Shown piece by piece: positions 8,463 to 15,593 of a stretch of DNA of 46,474 bases. Below the pieces are notes generated by a model. It was not told the origin of the DNA. It made no database searches and saw nothing but the letters and a program-made list of their open reading frames with translations. How positions within the stretch are numbered: position 1 is the stretch's first letter; the number at the start of each line of letters is the position of its first letter. The position numbers and the translations under genes were made by a program. The DNA is from Gemmatimonadaceae bacterium (GTDB lineage Bacteria; Gemmatimonadota; Gemmatimonadetes; Gemmatimonadales; Gemmatimonadaceae). Location of the stretch: NCBI GenBank assembly GCA_025930755.1, contig JAICOJ010000018.1, positions 1 through 46,474 on the forward strand, in the 5' to 3' direction.

Positions 8463-10265
8463 TCATCGTGTCTCGGGCGGACTGGCCGGCGCGGTGGGGC
8501 TGGCCGCGTCGCGGATGAGGAAGACGCTGTAGCTGGTCGCGTCCACGGCCCGCCAGGCGCCGCGCGACGCCCACGCTGGCAAGCTGCTGGTCACGATCGC
8601 GCGCGCGCCGGTCGAGGCCAGCAGTCTTGTCATACCGCTCCTCGCGGCCGAATCTGACGCCCAGAACAGGTCCGCCTCGCCGGCGGGCATTTGGGCGACC
8701 ACCCTGACGCGTGCAAGGCGCGCCCACGCCGGCGCCAACTCGTTCCCAATCGCCGCAACCGCGTCACCGGGCCGCACGCCAGCACGTCGGAGTTCTTCGG
8801 CGACCTGCCATTGTCGGTGGGCGGACCGGCCCGCCAGCTGCGGCTGTGTGATCAGCACGAGCGCATTGAGGGACAGAGAGACGAGGAGCGGCGTCACCAG
8901 GACCGCTCCCAGGGCGATGGCCGCTCCGCCCAGGAGGCGGTTGCCGCTGCGCTCGTCAGGCGGACGCACGGCGGCGAATGCTCCCAGACTCACCAAAACC
9001 AGGAATGGGCCAAGGTATCGCGGCTGGATGTATACGACGCCGTACATGACCAACGCCGCGCTGGCAGGAAGCATCAGCGGTACAAAGGGACGTACCCCGC
9101 TCGCGGTCACGGCCGACCGTCCAGCGACCCACGCGACGACGAGCAGGACGGCGACGATCGGGGCCGCCAGGCGCAGATACTCGAGTGAGTGGATCAGCAG
9201 CTTGCTCGCCATGCGAACGGGCAGCAGGCGAATCTCGACGTCGGGATACCAGTGGGAGGGGTCGTACCAGGGCGGGTAGGTCCCTCCGATCGGCGCGCCA
9301 AACTCGTACACGTCGGGGGCCTGAGAGATCTGACGAGTGGCCTGGACAATCCCGTAATCCGTCGAGTCGTCGTCGCACGGCGGAGACGGGCGCGACCCAT
9401 CGACGCACCAGACGTATGCCAATTTGCCGACCGCCCCCCACGTCGGGTACCCTTTCGTGACGCTCAACGCGACGATGAACGGGAGCGCGACGGCGGCGAA
9501 TCCAACGACGGCGACGACCGCGCGCCTCACTGCGATCGCGCGTGACACACGCCACGCCACGACGCCGGCCACGATGAACACCAGCGCGAGAGGAAACATC
9601 GCGGCTTTCGCGAGGTAGCCGAATCCAAGTGTGACGCCGAGCGCGAGCGATACCCACCATGACGCGGCTGGGTTCCGAAGCCGCACGAGGATGGCGGCGG
9701 CGAGGTACGCCAGCGCCGCGACGCACATGTCGGGCGTGACCACGGTCAGGCCGATCACGCCTAACGCGGACCACAGAAACAGCGCGTACCCCAGCACCCA
9801 CCAGGCCCACTCGTCGTCGGCGGTCGGAGACTTCTGCGACGCCATCCCCGGGGCCTCGCGCCGGGTTCGGATGATCTCCTTCACGAGGAGATCGAACGCG
9901 CCCAGCGAGAGCACGTAGACCCCGAAATTCACCAGATGCACGACCGTGAATTCCCAGTAGGGCGAGGGCCGGAACAACAGCATCGCTCCGGCCAGTACCC
10001 ATGAGTAGAGGGGACTCCAGTAGGCGTTTATCGCAGCAGACCAGTCTCCACGCACATAGGCGTCGGCGAGATCGAGATAGGATACGCCATCCGGATTCAT
10101 GGTATGCCGCGATCGCCACGCCTGGATGAAGCCAAGCGCCAGCGAGAGGGCCCAGGCCGCGACACGCACCCGAGTCGTGCGGGCCGCCGCGATGTGCGGC
10201 TCGCGTTCACCCATCCGCGTAGGGGGCGCGAGGACGGCGGCGGGTAATTTGGAGATATCGGTCAT
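8463..10265 (-). CDS. GT-C superfamily membrane glycosyltransferase (GT39/ArnT-like)
   Basis: 600 residues with about ten or more hydrophobic segments, on the minus strand. The first periplasmic loop has NPDGVSYLDLADAYVRGDW, with an acidic residue positioned as in GT-C enzymes that use polyprenyl-phosphate sugars. An internal YLAKAAMFPL segment and a soluble C-terminal tail with alpha/beta character follow. The minus-strand start ATG 10265 is preceded by GAGAA. The soluble C-terminus (from about 470) resembles the periplasmic domain many such proteins carry. The neighbouring polyprenyl-phosphate-sugar synthase (10478) could make its donor. The acceptor is unknown. Family-level assignment only. 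Confidence 0.75.
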   Translation of the reverse strand: MTDISKLPAAVLAPPTRMGEREPHIAAARTTRVRVAAWALSLALGFIQAWRSRHTMNPDGVSYLDLADAYVRGDWSAAINAYWSPLYSWVLAGAMLLFRPSPYWEFTVVHLVNFGVYVLSLGAFDLLVKEIIRTRREAPGMASQKSPTADDEWAWWVLGYALFLWSALGVIGLTVVTPDMCVAALAYLAAAILVRLRNPAASWWVSLALGVTLGFGYLAKAAMFPLALVFIVAGVVAWRVSRAIAVRRAVVAVVGFAAVALPFIVALSVTKGYPTWGAVGKLAYVWCVDGSRPSPPCDDDSTDYGIVQATRQISQAPDVYEFGAPIGGTYPPWYDPSHWYPDVEIRLLPVRMASKLLIHSLEYLRLAAPIVAVLLVVAWVAGRSAVTASGVRPFVPLMLPASAALVMYGVVYIQPRYLGPFLVLVSLGAFAAVRPPDERSGNRLLGGAAIALGAVLVTPLLVSLSLNALVLITQPQLAGRSAHRQWQVAEELRRAGVRPGDAVAAIGNELAPAWARLARVRVVAQMPAGEADLFWASDSAARSGMTRLLASTGARAIVTSSLPAWASRGAWRAVDATSYSVFLIRDAASPTAPASPPETR

Positions 10266-10411
10266 TTCTCAGCGGAGACGCACATGTGTGACCACCGACG
10301 CATCCAGCAGCCACGGCCGTTCGAGCGGATTGCATGATGATCGTGCGCGGATGGGAAATCCAATCGCACAGCCGCGCGGGCGCGCGCCGCGAGCGCCGTG
10401 GCGGGGACCGC

Positions 10412-10427
10412 TGGCATGACACTAGCA
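10412..10427 (+). promoter_or_regulatory. sigma-54-like promoter element
   Basis: TGGCATGACACTAGCA matches the sigma-54 consensus TGGCACG-N4-TTGCW at 10 of 12 fixed positions. GG (10413-10414) and GC (10425-10426) are at the required 12-nt phase. Transcription would begin near 10438, about 40 nt before the GT2 ATG at 10478. It lies in the 212-bp gap between the divergent GT-C and GT2 genes. No activator gene is visible nearby, so this stays a sequence match. Confidence 0.45.
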
Positions 10428-10477
10428 GACGCAATGCGCATCTTTGCACCTAAGTGTCAACCTACGGGGGTAACCTG

Positions 10478-11362
10478 ATGTCTCGGGTCACACTGAGCAT
10501 CCTCATTCCGTGCTACAACGAAGCGGCGGTCATCGACCAGACGCTCGATGCCGTCGCCGCAGTCACGCGTCGCCTGCACGCGCGAGGTGTCGACGTGGAG
10601 GTCGTTGCGGTGGACGACTGCTCCAGCGACGGCACCTACGACCGGTTACTGGCGAGGCAGGGTCGCGATAATTTCACGCTGGTGACGGCTCGACACGAAC
10701 GCAATCGAGGAAAGGGCGGCGCTATTCGAACTGGTCGCGATCACTGCTCGGGAGATATCATCGTCCTCCAGGATGCCGATCTCGAGCTCGATCCGGCGGA
10801 GATCCCCATCGTCATCGGACCCATTCTCGATGGCCGGGCCGATGCCGTGCTCGGGTCGAGATTCCTGCGAACCGGCGAGCGCATCGTTGTCAATTTCTGG
10901 CACCGCCTGGGCAACAAGGTGCTGACGTACACCTCCAATGCATTCACCGGGCTCGACATCACCGACATGGAGACGGGCTTCAAGGCGTTTACGGCGACTG
11001 CATTTCGACTGATGTACCTCAGTAACGAGCGCTTCGGAATCGAGCCGGAAATGGTGGCGCGGCTGGCCCAGATGCGAGCGCGTGTCGCGGAGGTCCCGGT
11101 CAGCTATCGGGGTCGCACATATCAGGAAGGCAAGAAGATCACGTGGAAAGACGGAGTCGCGGCATTCGGCCATATCATTTCCGCCCACCGGTCGGCTGGA
11201 CGGCAGAGACGAATCACCGAGCAGACGGCGCATGAGCTTGTCAGGGCAGTCGCGGTGAGTGGTCCGCACATCTCTGAAGAGCCCGCGCGCGCGGAGCGCG
11301 AAGTGTCTGGCCGGCCGGCCGAGTCGGCGGCGCGCGGGGTCGAGGCGGCCGAGGTAACTTGA
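10478..11362 (+). CDS. GT2 glycosyltransferase, polyprenyl-phosphate-sugar synthase-like
   Basis: 294 residues from ATG 10478, which has GGGGG (10466-10470) 7 nt upstream; a GTG at 10454 is the alternative. The GT-A domain shows SILIPCYNEAAVIDQTL, VDDCSSDGT, RNRGKGGAIRTG and the DAD motif in LQDADLELDP, then GSRFL and METGFKAF. These are the hallmarks of DPM1-like dolichyl/undecaprenyl-phosphate mannose or glucose synthases. No membrane tail is present. The C-terminal about 40 residues are charged and low in complexity. It lies between two GT-C membrane enzymes, so it probably supplies their lipid-linked sugar donor. The sugar is not predictable. Confidence 0.85.
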   Translation: MSRVTLSILIPCYNEAAVIDQTLDAVAAVTRRLHARGVDVEVVAVDDCSSDGTYDRLLARQGRDNFTLVTARHERNRGKGGAIRTGRDHCSGDIIVLQDADLELDPAEIPIVIGPILDGRADAVLGSRFLRTGERIVVNFWHRLGNKVLTYTSNAFTGLDITDMETGFKAFTATAFRLMYLSNERFGIEPEMVARLAQMRARVAEVPVSYRGRTYQEGKKITWKDGVAAFGHIISAHRSAGRQRRITEQTAHELVRAVAVSGPHISEEPARAEREVSGRPAESAARGVEAAEVT

Positions 11363-11489
11363 GCCGTACCGCAGAGCGACATTTCCAATCGCCATCGAAT
11401 CGCGGTACACTTCCAGCACGTACCCCCGCCTCCTGAACCTCCTTCGCCCGCCGGAGCGTCGCCGAGCGACCACCTGCGTCCTCGCGGGC

Positions 11490-13034
11490 ATGGTCGCCGC
11501 CGCGACGGTTGCTTTCATCACGCGCCCTCCGGCCCCGGGCATCACAGGGGACTCGCTCTTCTACACGAGCGGAGCGTGGGCGCTGGCGAAGTCCGCGCGC
11601 CTCGCGTACGCCACCCAGGACTGGCGCGCCAAGGATAGTCTGATCCCCATGACCCGGGTGATGCCGGGGTTCTCCGTACCGATCGCACTGGGAGTCCGGG
11701 CGGGAATGAGCTCGGTATCCGCCGCGCGCATCGTGCAGGTCGCGAGTGCCTTCGGAACCGTCTTCGTGGCCTCCTGGCTCTCCTACGCTCTCGCCGGATC
11801 CATCGCCGCTACGCTCGTCGCTGCGTCGTTGCTAGCGTTGCCGATCTTCGTCCAGGTGCACCTTTACGTGCTGACGGAACCGCTGTTCCTGCTCACCGTG
11901 GTCACAGCGTTATTCCTGATGACGCGGGTGGCTCCCAATCCGGTCGCGCTTGGAATGACGGCGGCGCTGGCTACCGCGGTGCGGTATCCCGGAGTCGCCG
12001 TCACCATGGCCGTGTGCCTCTGGATGCTGTTGCGCCCGGGATCGGCCGCGGAGAGGCTTCGTCGCGCGGTGGTCGCGGGACTTCCTACCACGATCCTGTT
12101 GGCATTCTGGATCGTTCACACACGCAGCTCGGAGGCGGCGGAGCCGATCCGAAGCTTCGGCATCTACGGCGGACTGGGAGTCGCAGTCCGCGATGCCGTG
12201 AGTACCGGTCTCGCGTGGCTTGCGCCCGGCTCTCGTCCGGTGACTCGGATCGTCCTCGCGACGGGCCTGTCGACCGCGCTGATACTGGCACTCGCCGAAA
12301 GAATCGGCCAGCGCTCACCCGCCGGCTTCTCGAACACTCTGACTGACCGGAGATGGCGGGCGGTCGGCGCGGCGCTGCTGTTCATCCTGTGTTATCTCAT
12401 CGTCGTCTTCGCGTCACGCGCTTTCGCGGACCCGTTGATCGAGCTTCGCGCGAGAATGCTCCTACCGGCACTCGTCGCCGCGCAGATCGCGATCGCGATA
12501 GCACTGACGGCGTGGCTGCGCCCGCGCGCGCCCATCGTGCGGTGGCTCACACTCGGCGTCGTCGCCGCATGGTTTGTCGTCTCCGCGCGCACCGCGGGGG
12601 CGTTGATCGTACGCGAGCGCGAGGTCGGACTCGACGTCATTCGTCTGCCAGTGCGCGAATCTACCGTTCTGCGGTGGCTGCGTGCCTTCGATGGGTCGCA
12701 GCGTGCCGTGTTTTCGAACCACCCGCTGGCGGTGAATCACCTTCTCATGCGCGACGCGCGATGGTGGCCGGCCGGAACGTCTCCGGACACGCTGCGCGAG
12801 TTCGCCGCCGTGGTTCGAGCGAGAAACGGGCTGATCGTTTCTTTCGCCGCTCATGACCAATGGGTGCGCGTGGTTCCTGATTCCACGCTCGTCAGGTTAC
12901 TGGCGCTCCGGCTGGTCGCTCGGCTTCCCGATGGCTCGGTGTGGGAGCTTCCGGAGCGTTCGGTGGAGCGAACGCGAGCCGCTCTTCCCACTCCGCCCGC
13001 AACATCGCGAGAGCGCCCTCCGGACAGGCGGTAA
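11490..13034 (+). CDS. GT-C family membrane glycosyltransferase-like protein
   Basis: 514 residues from ATG 11490, with about ten hydrophobic segments. Near the N-terminus are GITGDSLFYTSGAWAL and RVMPGFSVPIAL, with an acidic residue in the first loop as in GT39/GT83-type enzymes, and VLTEPLFLL further on. The annotated ATG falls inside what looks like the first membrane helix. The frame is open back to 11358 and encodes a basic segment before that helix, but it has no ATG, GTG or TTG (only a CTG at 11433). The true start is therefore uncertain. The 3' end overlaps the minus-strand oxidoreductase gene by 143 nt. It probably works with the GT2 just upstream. Confidence 0.7.
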   Translation: MVAAATVAFITRPPAPGITGDSLFYTSGAWALAKSARLAYATQDWRAKDSLIPMTRVMPGFSVPIALGVRAGMSSVSAARIVQVASAFGTVFVASWLSYALAGSIAATLVAASLLALPIFVQVHLYVLTEPLFLLTVVTALFLMTRVAPNPVALGMTAALATAVRYPGVAVTMAVCLWMLLRPGSAAERLRRAVVAGLPTTILLAFWIVHTRSSEAAEPIRSFGIYGGLGVAVRDAVSTGLAWLAPGSRPVTRIVLATGLSTALILALAERIGQRSPAGFSNTLTDRRWRAVGAALLFILCYLIVVFASRAFADPLIELRARMLLPALVAAQIAIAIALTAWLRPRAPIVRWLTLGVVAAWFVVSARTAGALIVREREVGLDVIRLPVRESTVLRWLRAFDGSQRAVFSNHPLAVNHLLMRDARWWPAGTSPDTLREFAAVVRARNGLIVSFAAHDQWVRVVPDSTLVRLLALRLVARLPDGSVWELPERSVERTRAALPTPPATSRERPPDRR

Positions 13035-14748
13035 CACACCCGGTGCATCGGGTACATATCTCGGCGTCGATGACCGGATATCCATCGACCAACGCGATCG
13101 CGCCGGTCGGGCAGGTCTCGACGCACCGCCCGCAGCTGGTGCATTCACCGGTCACGACCGGAAGCTGTGCGCAATCGAAACACCGAGCGGATTCCTCACC
13201 TGCGCGGGTCGCGGCACGCGGCGTCGTCGGGGCGAACGGATCGACGGACGGCGGCTCCCATAGCGGCAGCGCTCGGCGTCGGGGCGCCGCGCCGCGATCG
13301 GGCCTCGGTCGCCCAGCCGCCTCTACCCACGCGGAGGCGAAGGTCGTCGTCACTCGGGTGCCGGTGAGCGATGCATGAATGTCCCACGCAGCCCGCTTGC
13401 CATCGGCGACGGCGTGTGCGATCGACCGGTGCCCGAAGGCGCATGCGCCGCCTGCCCAGACGTTAGGCATCGAGGTTCGAAGCGTCTCCGGATCCGTGGC
13501 GACGAAACCGGCGCGCGTGAGCCCGATCTCACCGGCGAAGGCCGCCATGTGCGGGGCGCGTGCCCCCGCGAGCACGAGGCGATCGCACGGCAACACGCGC
13601 GCATCGGTCCCCGCGGGGCTGGCAATGTCGATGGATACGAGGAGGCCAGAGTCTGCGTCGACGTTGACGCGCCTGATTCGCCATTCGTGATAGATCCGAA
13701 TCCCCTCTCGAGCACAGGAGGCGAGCAGCGCCGGCGTTTCGGGACTGGAGCCGATCGGCGTCGAGAGAACCAGATGGATCGAGGACGAGGCATCGGGCCC
13801 TGCGTCGCGCGACCGTCGCGCGAGCGTTCGCGCGGCATCGACCGCGAGCGGGCCCTCGCCGGTCACGATCGTTTGTCCCAGCGGCCCGACCTCGCCGCAC
13901 AGGATGTCCATGGCGTCGAATATGTCCGGGTGCTCCTGGCCTGATTCCACGAGTGTCGTCGCCGGCCCTGAAGCGCCGAGCGCGAGGAACACGGCATCCG
14001 CGCCCGCCTCGATCAGAGCGCGCAGACGGTGAATGGGCGTATCGCGCCGGAACTCGATCTTGAGCGACAGGACGGCGGCGCATTCCGCCCGCGCGCTGGC
14101 GACCGGGAAGCGGAAGGCGGGAATCCCGCCGGTCATGAGACCGCCCGGCTCGCCGCGGGCGTCGAATACGATCGGGCGATGACCGAGCAGGGCGAGATCG
14201 TGCGCGCACGCGAGGCCGGCGGCACCCGCCCCGACGACGGCGACCGTCTTTCCAGAGCGGGCGGCCTGAATTGCGGTTCCGGTCGAGCGGCCCACGGACC
14301 CGGCGACCGAGCGTGCCTCGAAGCGTGACGTACACGGCCCTTGCGGCGCGACGAGGTCCGGCATCAGGAAGGCGGCGGCGTGCTCCTCCAGGGCCGCGAT
14401 GGCGACCGGCGCTCCAAAGGGTCGCCGTCGGCACGCCGACTCGCATGGCGCGTGACACCCGTTCCCACAGGTCGACGGAAAGGGGTGGCCGGCGCGCACG
14501 ATCCGGTAGGCACCGAGGTGGTCGCCGCCGGCGAGGGCGCGCGTGACGGCGGGGATGTCGACGCCGAGCGGGCAGCCCTGGGCGCTGTGCCGGCACGGCA
14601 CGAGGGCGCCGCAGGCAGCCTGGGTCGGGACAGGGGGGTACCCCGCGTGCCTTGCCGCCGTTTCGCTCGAGGCGTCGTCGGCGATAGGCAGCGCCACCCG
14701 GTTGGTATAGACGGCCCCGGGATCTGACGTAGCGCGCTCTGTGCTCAT
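12892..14748 (-). CDS. GltD-like FAD/NAD(P) oxidoreductase with C-terminal 2[4Fe-4S] ferredoxin domain
   Basis: 618 residues from ATG 14748 on the minus strand. A cysteine-rich N-terminal domain (CGALVPCRHSAQGCPLG, then CGNGCHAPCESAC) matches the Fe-S domain of glutamate synthase small-subunit-like proteins. Next come an FAD-binding VAVVGAGAAGLACAHDL, a GEPGGLMTGGIP segment and the distal VWAGGACAFG motif. The C-terminus has two ferredoxin clusters, CTSCGRCVETCP and CTRCTGCVTACP. It probably passes electrons between NAD(P)H, FAD and a partner. No glutamate synthase large subunit is adjacent, so a GOGAT role is unproven. A TTG 19 codons upstream would also be in frame but coincides with a promoter -35. 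Confidence 0.8.
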   Translation of the reverse strand: MSTERATSDPGAVYTNRVALPIADDASSETAARHAGYPPVPTQAACGALVPCRHSAQGCPLGVDIPAVTRALAGGDHLGAYRIVRAGHPFPSTCGNGCHAPCESACRRRPFGAPVAIAALEEHAAAFLMPDLVAPQGPCTSRFEARSVAGSVGRSTGTAIQAARSGKTVAVVGAGAAGLACAHDLALLGHRPIVFDARGEPGGLMTGGIPAFRFPVASARAECAAVLSLKIEFRRDTPIHRLRALIEAGADAVFLALGASGPATTLVESGQEHPDIFDAMDILCGEVGPLGQTIVTGEGPLAVDAARTLARRSRDAGPDASSSIHLVLSTPIGSSPETPALLASCAREGIRIYHEWRIRRVNVDADSGLLVSIDIASPAGTDARVLPCDRLVLAGARAPHMAAFAGEIGLTRAGFVATDPETLRTSMPNVWAGGACAFGHRSIAHAVADGKRAAWDIHASLTGTRVTTTFASAWVEAAGRPRPDRGAAPRRRALPLWEPPSVDPFAPTTPRAATRAGEESARCFDCAQLPVVTGECTSCGRCVETCPTGAIALVDGYPVIDAEICTRCTGCVTACPEGALAMLRAEWEERLAFAPPNAPEAPTPSHREAERPAGAPVT

Positions 14749-14776
14749 CGGCTGCTTGATGGGGATGGCGCTGGGG

Positions 14777-14805
14777 ATTAAGTTGCGGAAGTGTGTGAGC
14801 GACAA
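14777..14805 (-). promoter_or_regulatory. sigma70-like promoter for the GltD-like gene
   Basis: Read on the minus strand, TTGTCG (14805-14800) is followed after exactly 17 nt by CTTAAT (14782-14777). Each hexamer matches the consensus at 4 of 6 positions. Transcription would start near 14770 and leave a leader of about 22 nt before ATG 14748, which supports that ATG as the start codon. Confidence 0.4.
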
Positions 14806-15003
14806 GCACGTACATCCATCGTCCGTTCCCCTGAACGATGGGTTTTGGGGTTGTTTTTTCGGTGGGGCGGCGCGCGGTTTCGCGGCGCGGTACGTGGCAC
14901 GTGATTTGACTAACGCGAAGCGTCATTGCGGGACCGCCGCGGTTCGTGGCTCGCGAGAGGTCCGTCGTTTTCTTGACGGGCGACACCCCTTGAAGGTTAC
15001 CGT

Positions 15004-15022
15004 CGGATCGCGGTGCGATCCG
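15004..15022 (+). repeat. perfect 8-bp inverted repeat with 3-nt loop in the operon leader
   Basis: CGGATCGC (15004-15011), loop GGT, GCGATCCG (15015-15022). As RNA it would be a very stable hairpin; as DNA it could be an operator. It lies 110 nt before the antiterminator start and 55 nt before the ops-like site. No T-tract follows, so it is not a classical terminator. Confidence 0.6.
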
Positions 15023-15076
15023 TGACGAATGAACGAGAGATTCCGCTTCCCGGGTTTGCGCCTTGGTGCAAATCGC

Positions 15077-15084
15077 GCGGTAGC
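15077..15084 (+). promoter_or_regulatory. ops-like element (GCGGTAGC)
   Basis: The octamer equals the core of the enterobacterial ops/JUMPstart element (GGCGGTAGCGTG), the non-template-strand signal that pauses RNA polymerase and recruits RfaH. It sits 48 nt upstream of an RfaH/NusG-like gene at the head of a polysaccharide operon longer than 31 kb, the position where ops occurs in enterobacteria. The flanks are CG before and TTTG after, so the match is confined to the core. An 8-mer can occur by chance about once in a window this size; the placement is the stronger argument. Confidence 0.4.
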
Positions 15085-15131
15085 TTTGTTTCTCGCGGCC
15101 GCTCGTCCCGGCGCACCCTCGGAGAACGCGT

Positions 15132-15548
15132 TTGGATCACGTCGACCGCGATCGGTGCTGGCTACTCCTGTACACGAAGGCGCGCGCGGAAAGCTGGGCC
15201 GAGATCAACCTGCGAAAGCAGGGATTCGCGACGTTGCTGCCGCGGGTGCGGCAGCGCCATGGGTTCGCTCCGCTGTTCCCGCGGTACGTGTTCGTTGGCG
15301 CGCCGGTCGCAGGCGGATTTCGCTCGGTGCGAAGCACGCGGGGCGTACAGTACGTCGTCCATTGCGGCGACCGGCCGGCCCGCGTCCCCCTCGAGATCAT
15401 TGACGAAATTCGCGCGCGGATGGACGACCTCGGCGTCGTGCAGCTCGACGACCAGCCGGGGGTCGATCCCCTGTTCGCGCGGCGCGAGCGCGAGCGCGTT
15501 CGCGCGCTGGTGAAGTTTGCGCAGGCCGGGTTTCGCGTGGTGGCGTAG
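15132..15548 (+). CDS. RfaH/NusG-family transcription antitermination protein lacking a normal KOW domain
   Basis: 138 residues from TTG 15132, with GGAGAA (15121-15126) 5 nt upstream. The N-terminal NGN domain is clear: CWLLLYTKARAESWAEINL, GFATLLPRV, APLFPRYVFVG, STRGVQYVV and VPLEIIDEI match the RNA-polymerase-binding domain of RfaH/LoaP/UpxY-type NusG paralogs. After residue 105 the usual linker and KOW barrel (about 50-60 residues) shrink to some 30. QPG is followed directly by VDPLFARRERERVRALV and a short tail resembling the end of a KOW domain, as if the core were deleted in frame. As first gene of the long operon it probably acts on that operon. Confidence 0.85.
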   Translation: MDHVDRDRCWLLLYTKARAESWAEINLRKQGFATLLPRVRQRHGFAPLFPRYVFVGAPVAGGFRSVRSTRGVQYVVHCGDRPARVPLEIIDEIRARMDDLGVVQLDDQPGVDPLFARRERERVRALVKFAQAGFRVVA

Positions 15549-15593
15549 TCGCAGTCTCCGTCCTTCACTTCTTTCGGCTCTCAGAGTCCATTC

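Larger units (their letters stand above)
14806..15131. other. intergenic regulatory region at the head of the polysaccharide operon
   Basis: This stretch separates the minus-strand GltD-like gene from the plus-strand antiterminator gene. It has an unusually T-rich run near 14840-14870 (GGGTTTTGGGGTTGTTTTTT), two TTGAC-type hexamers (TTGACT 14906-14911, TTGACG 14973-14978) without convincing -10 partners, a perfect 8-bp inverted repeat (15004-15022) and an ops-like GCGGTAGC (15077-15084). TTGACG with GTTACC (14996-15001) at 17-nt spacing is the best sigma70 guess for the plus strand, but the -10 is poor. I see no gene in it. Confidence 0.6.

Noticed and set aside
12892-14748. Minus-strand gene as the glutamate synthase small subunit
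   Set aside because: No large-subunit gene is adjacent, and the C-terminal 2[4Fe-4S] extension is not part of standard GltD.
14800-14805. TTG at 14805 as the start of the GltD-like gene
   Set aside because: The bases coincide with a -35-like TTGTCG that has a CTTAAT at 17-nt spacing; ATG 14748 is a better start and lies about 22 nt after the predicted transcription start.
14906-14911. TTGACT as the -35 of the polysaccharide operon promoter
   Set aside because: No acceptable -10 hexamer occurs at 15-19 nt spacing.
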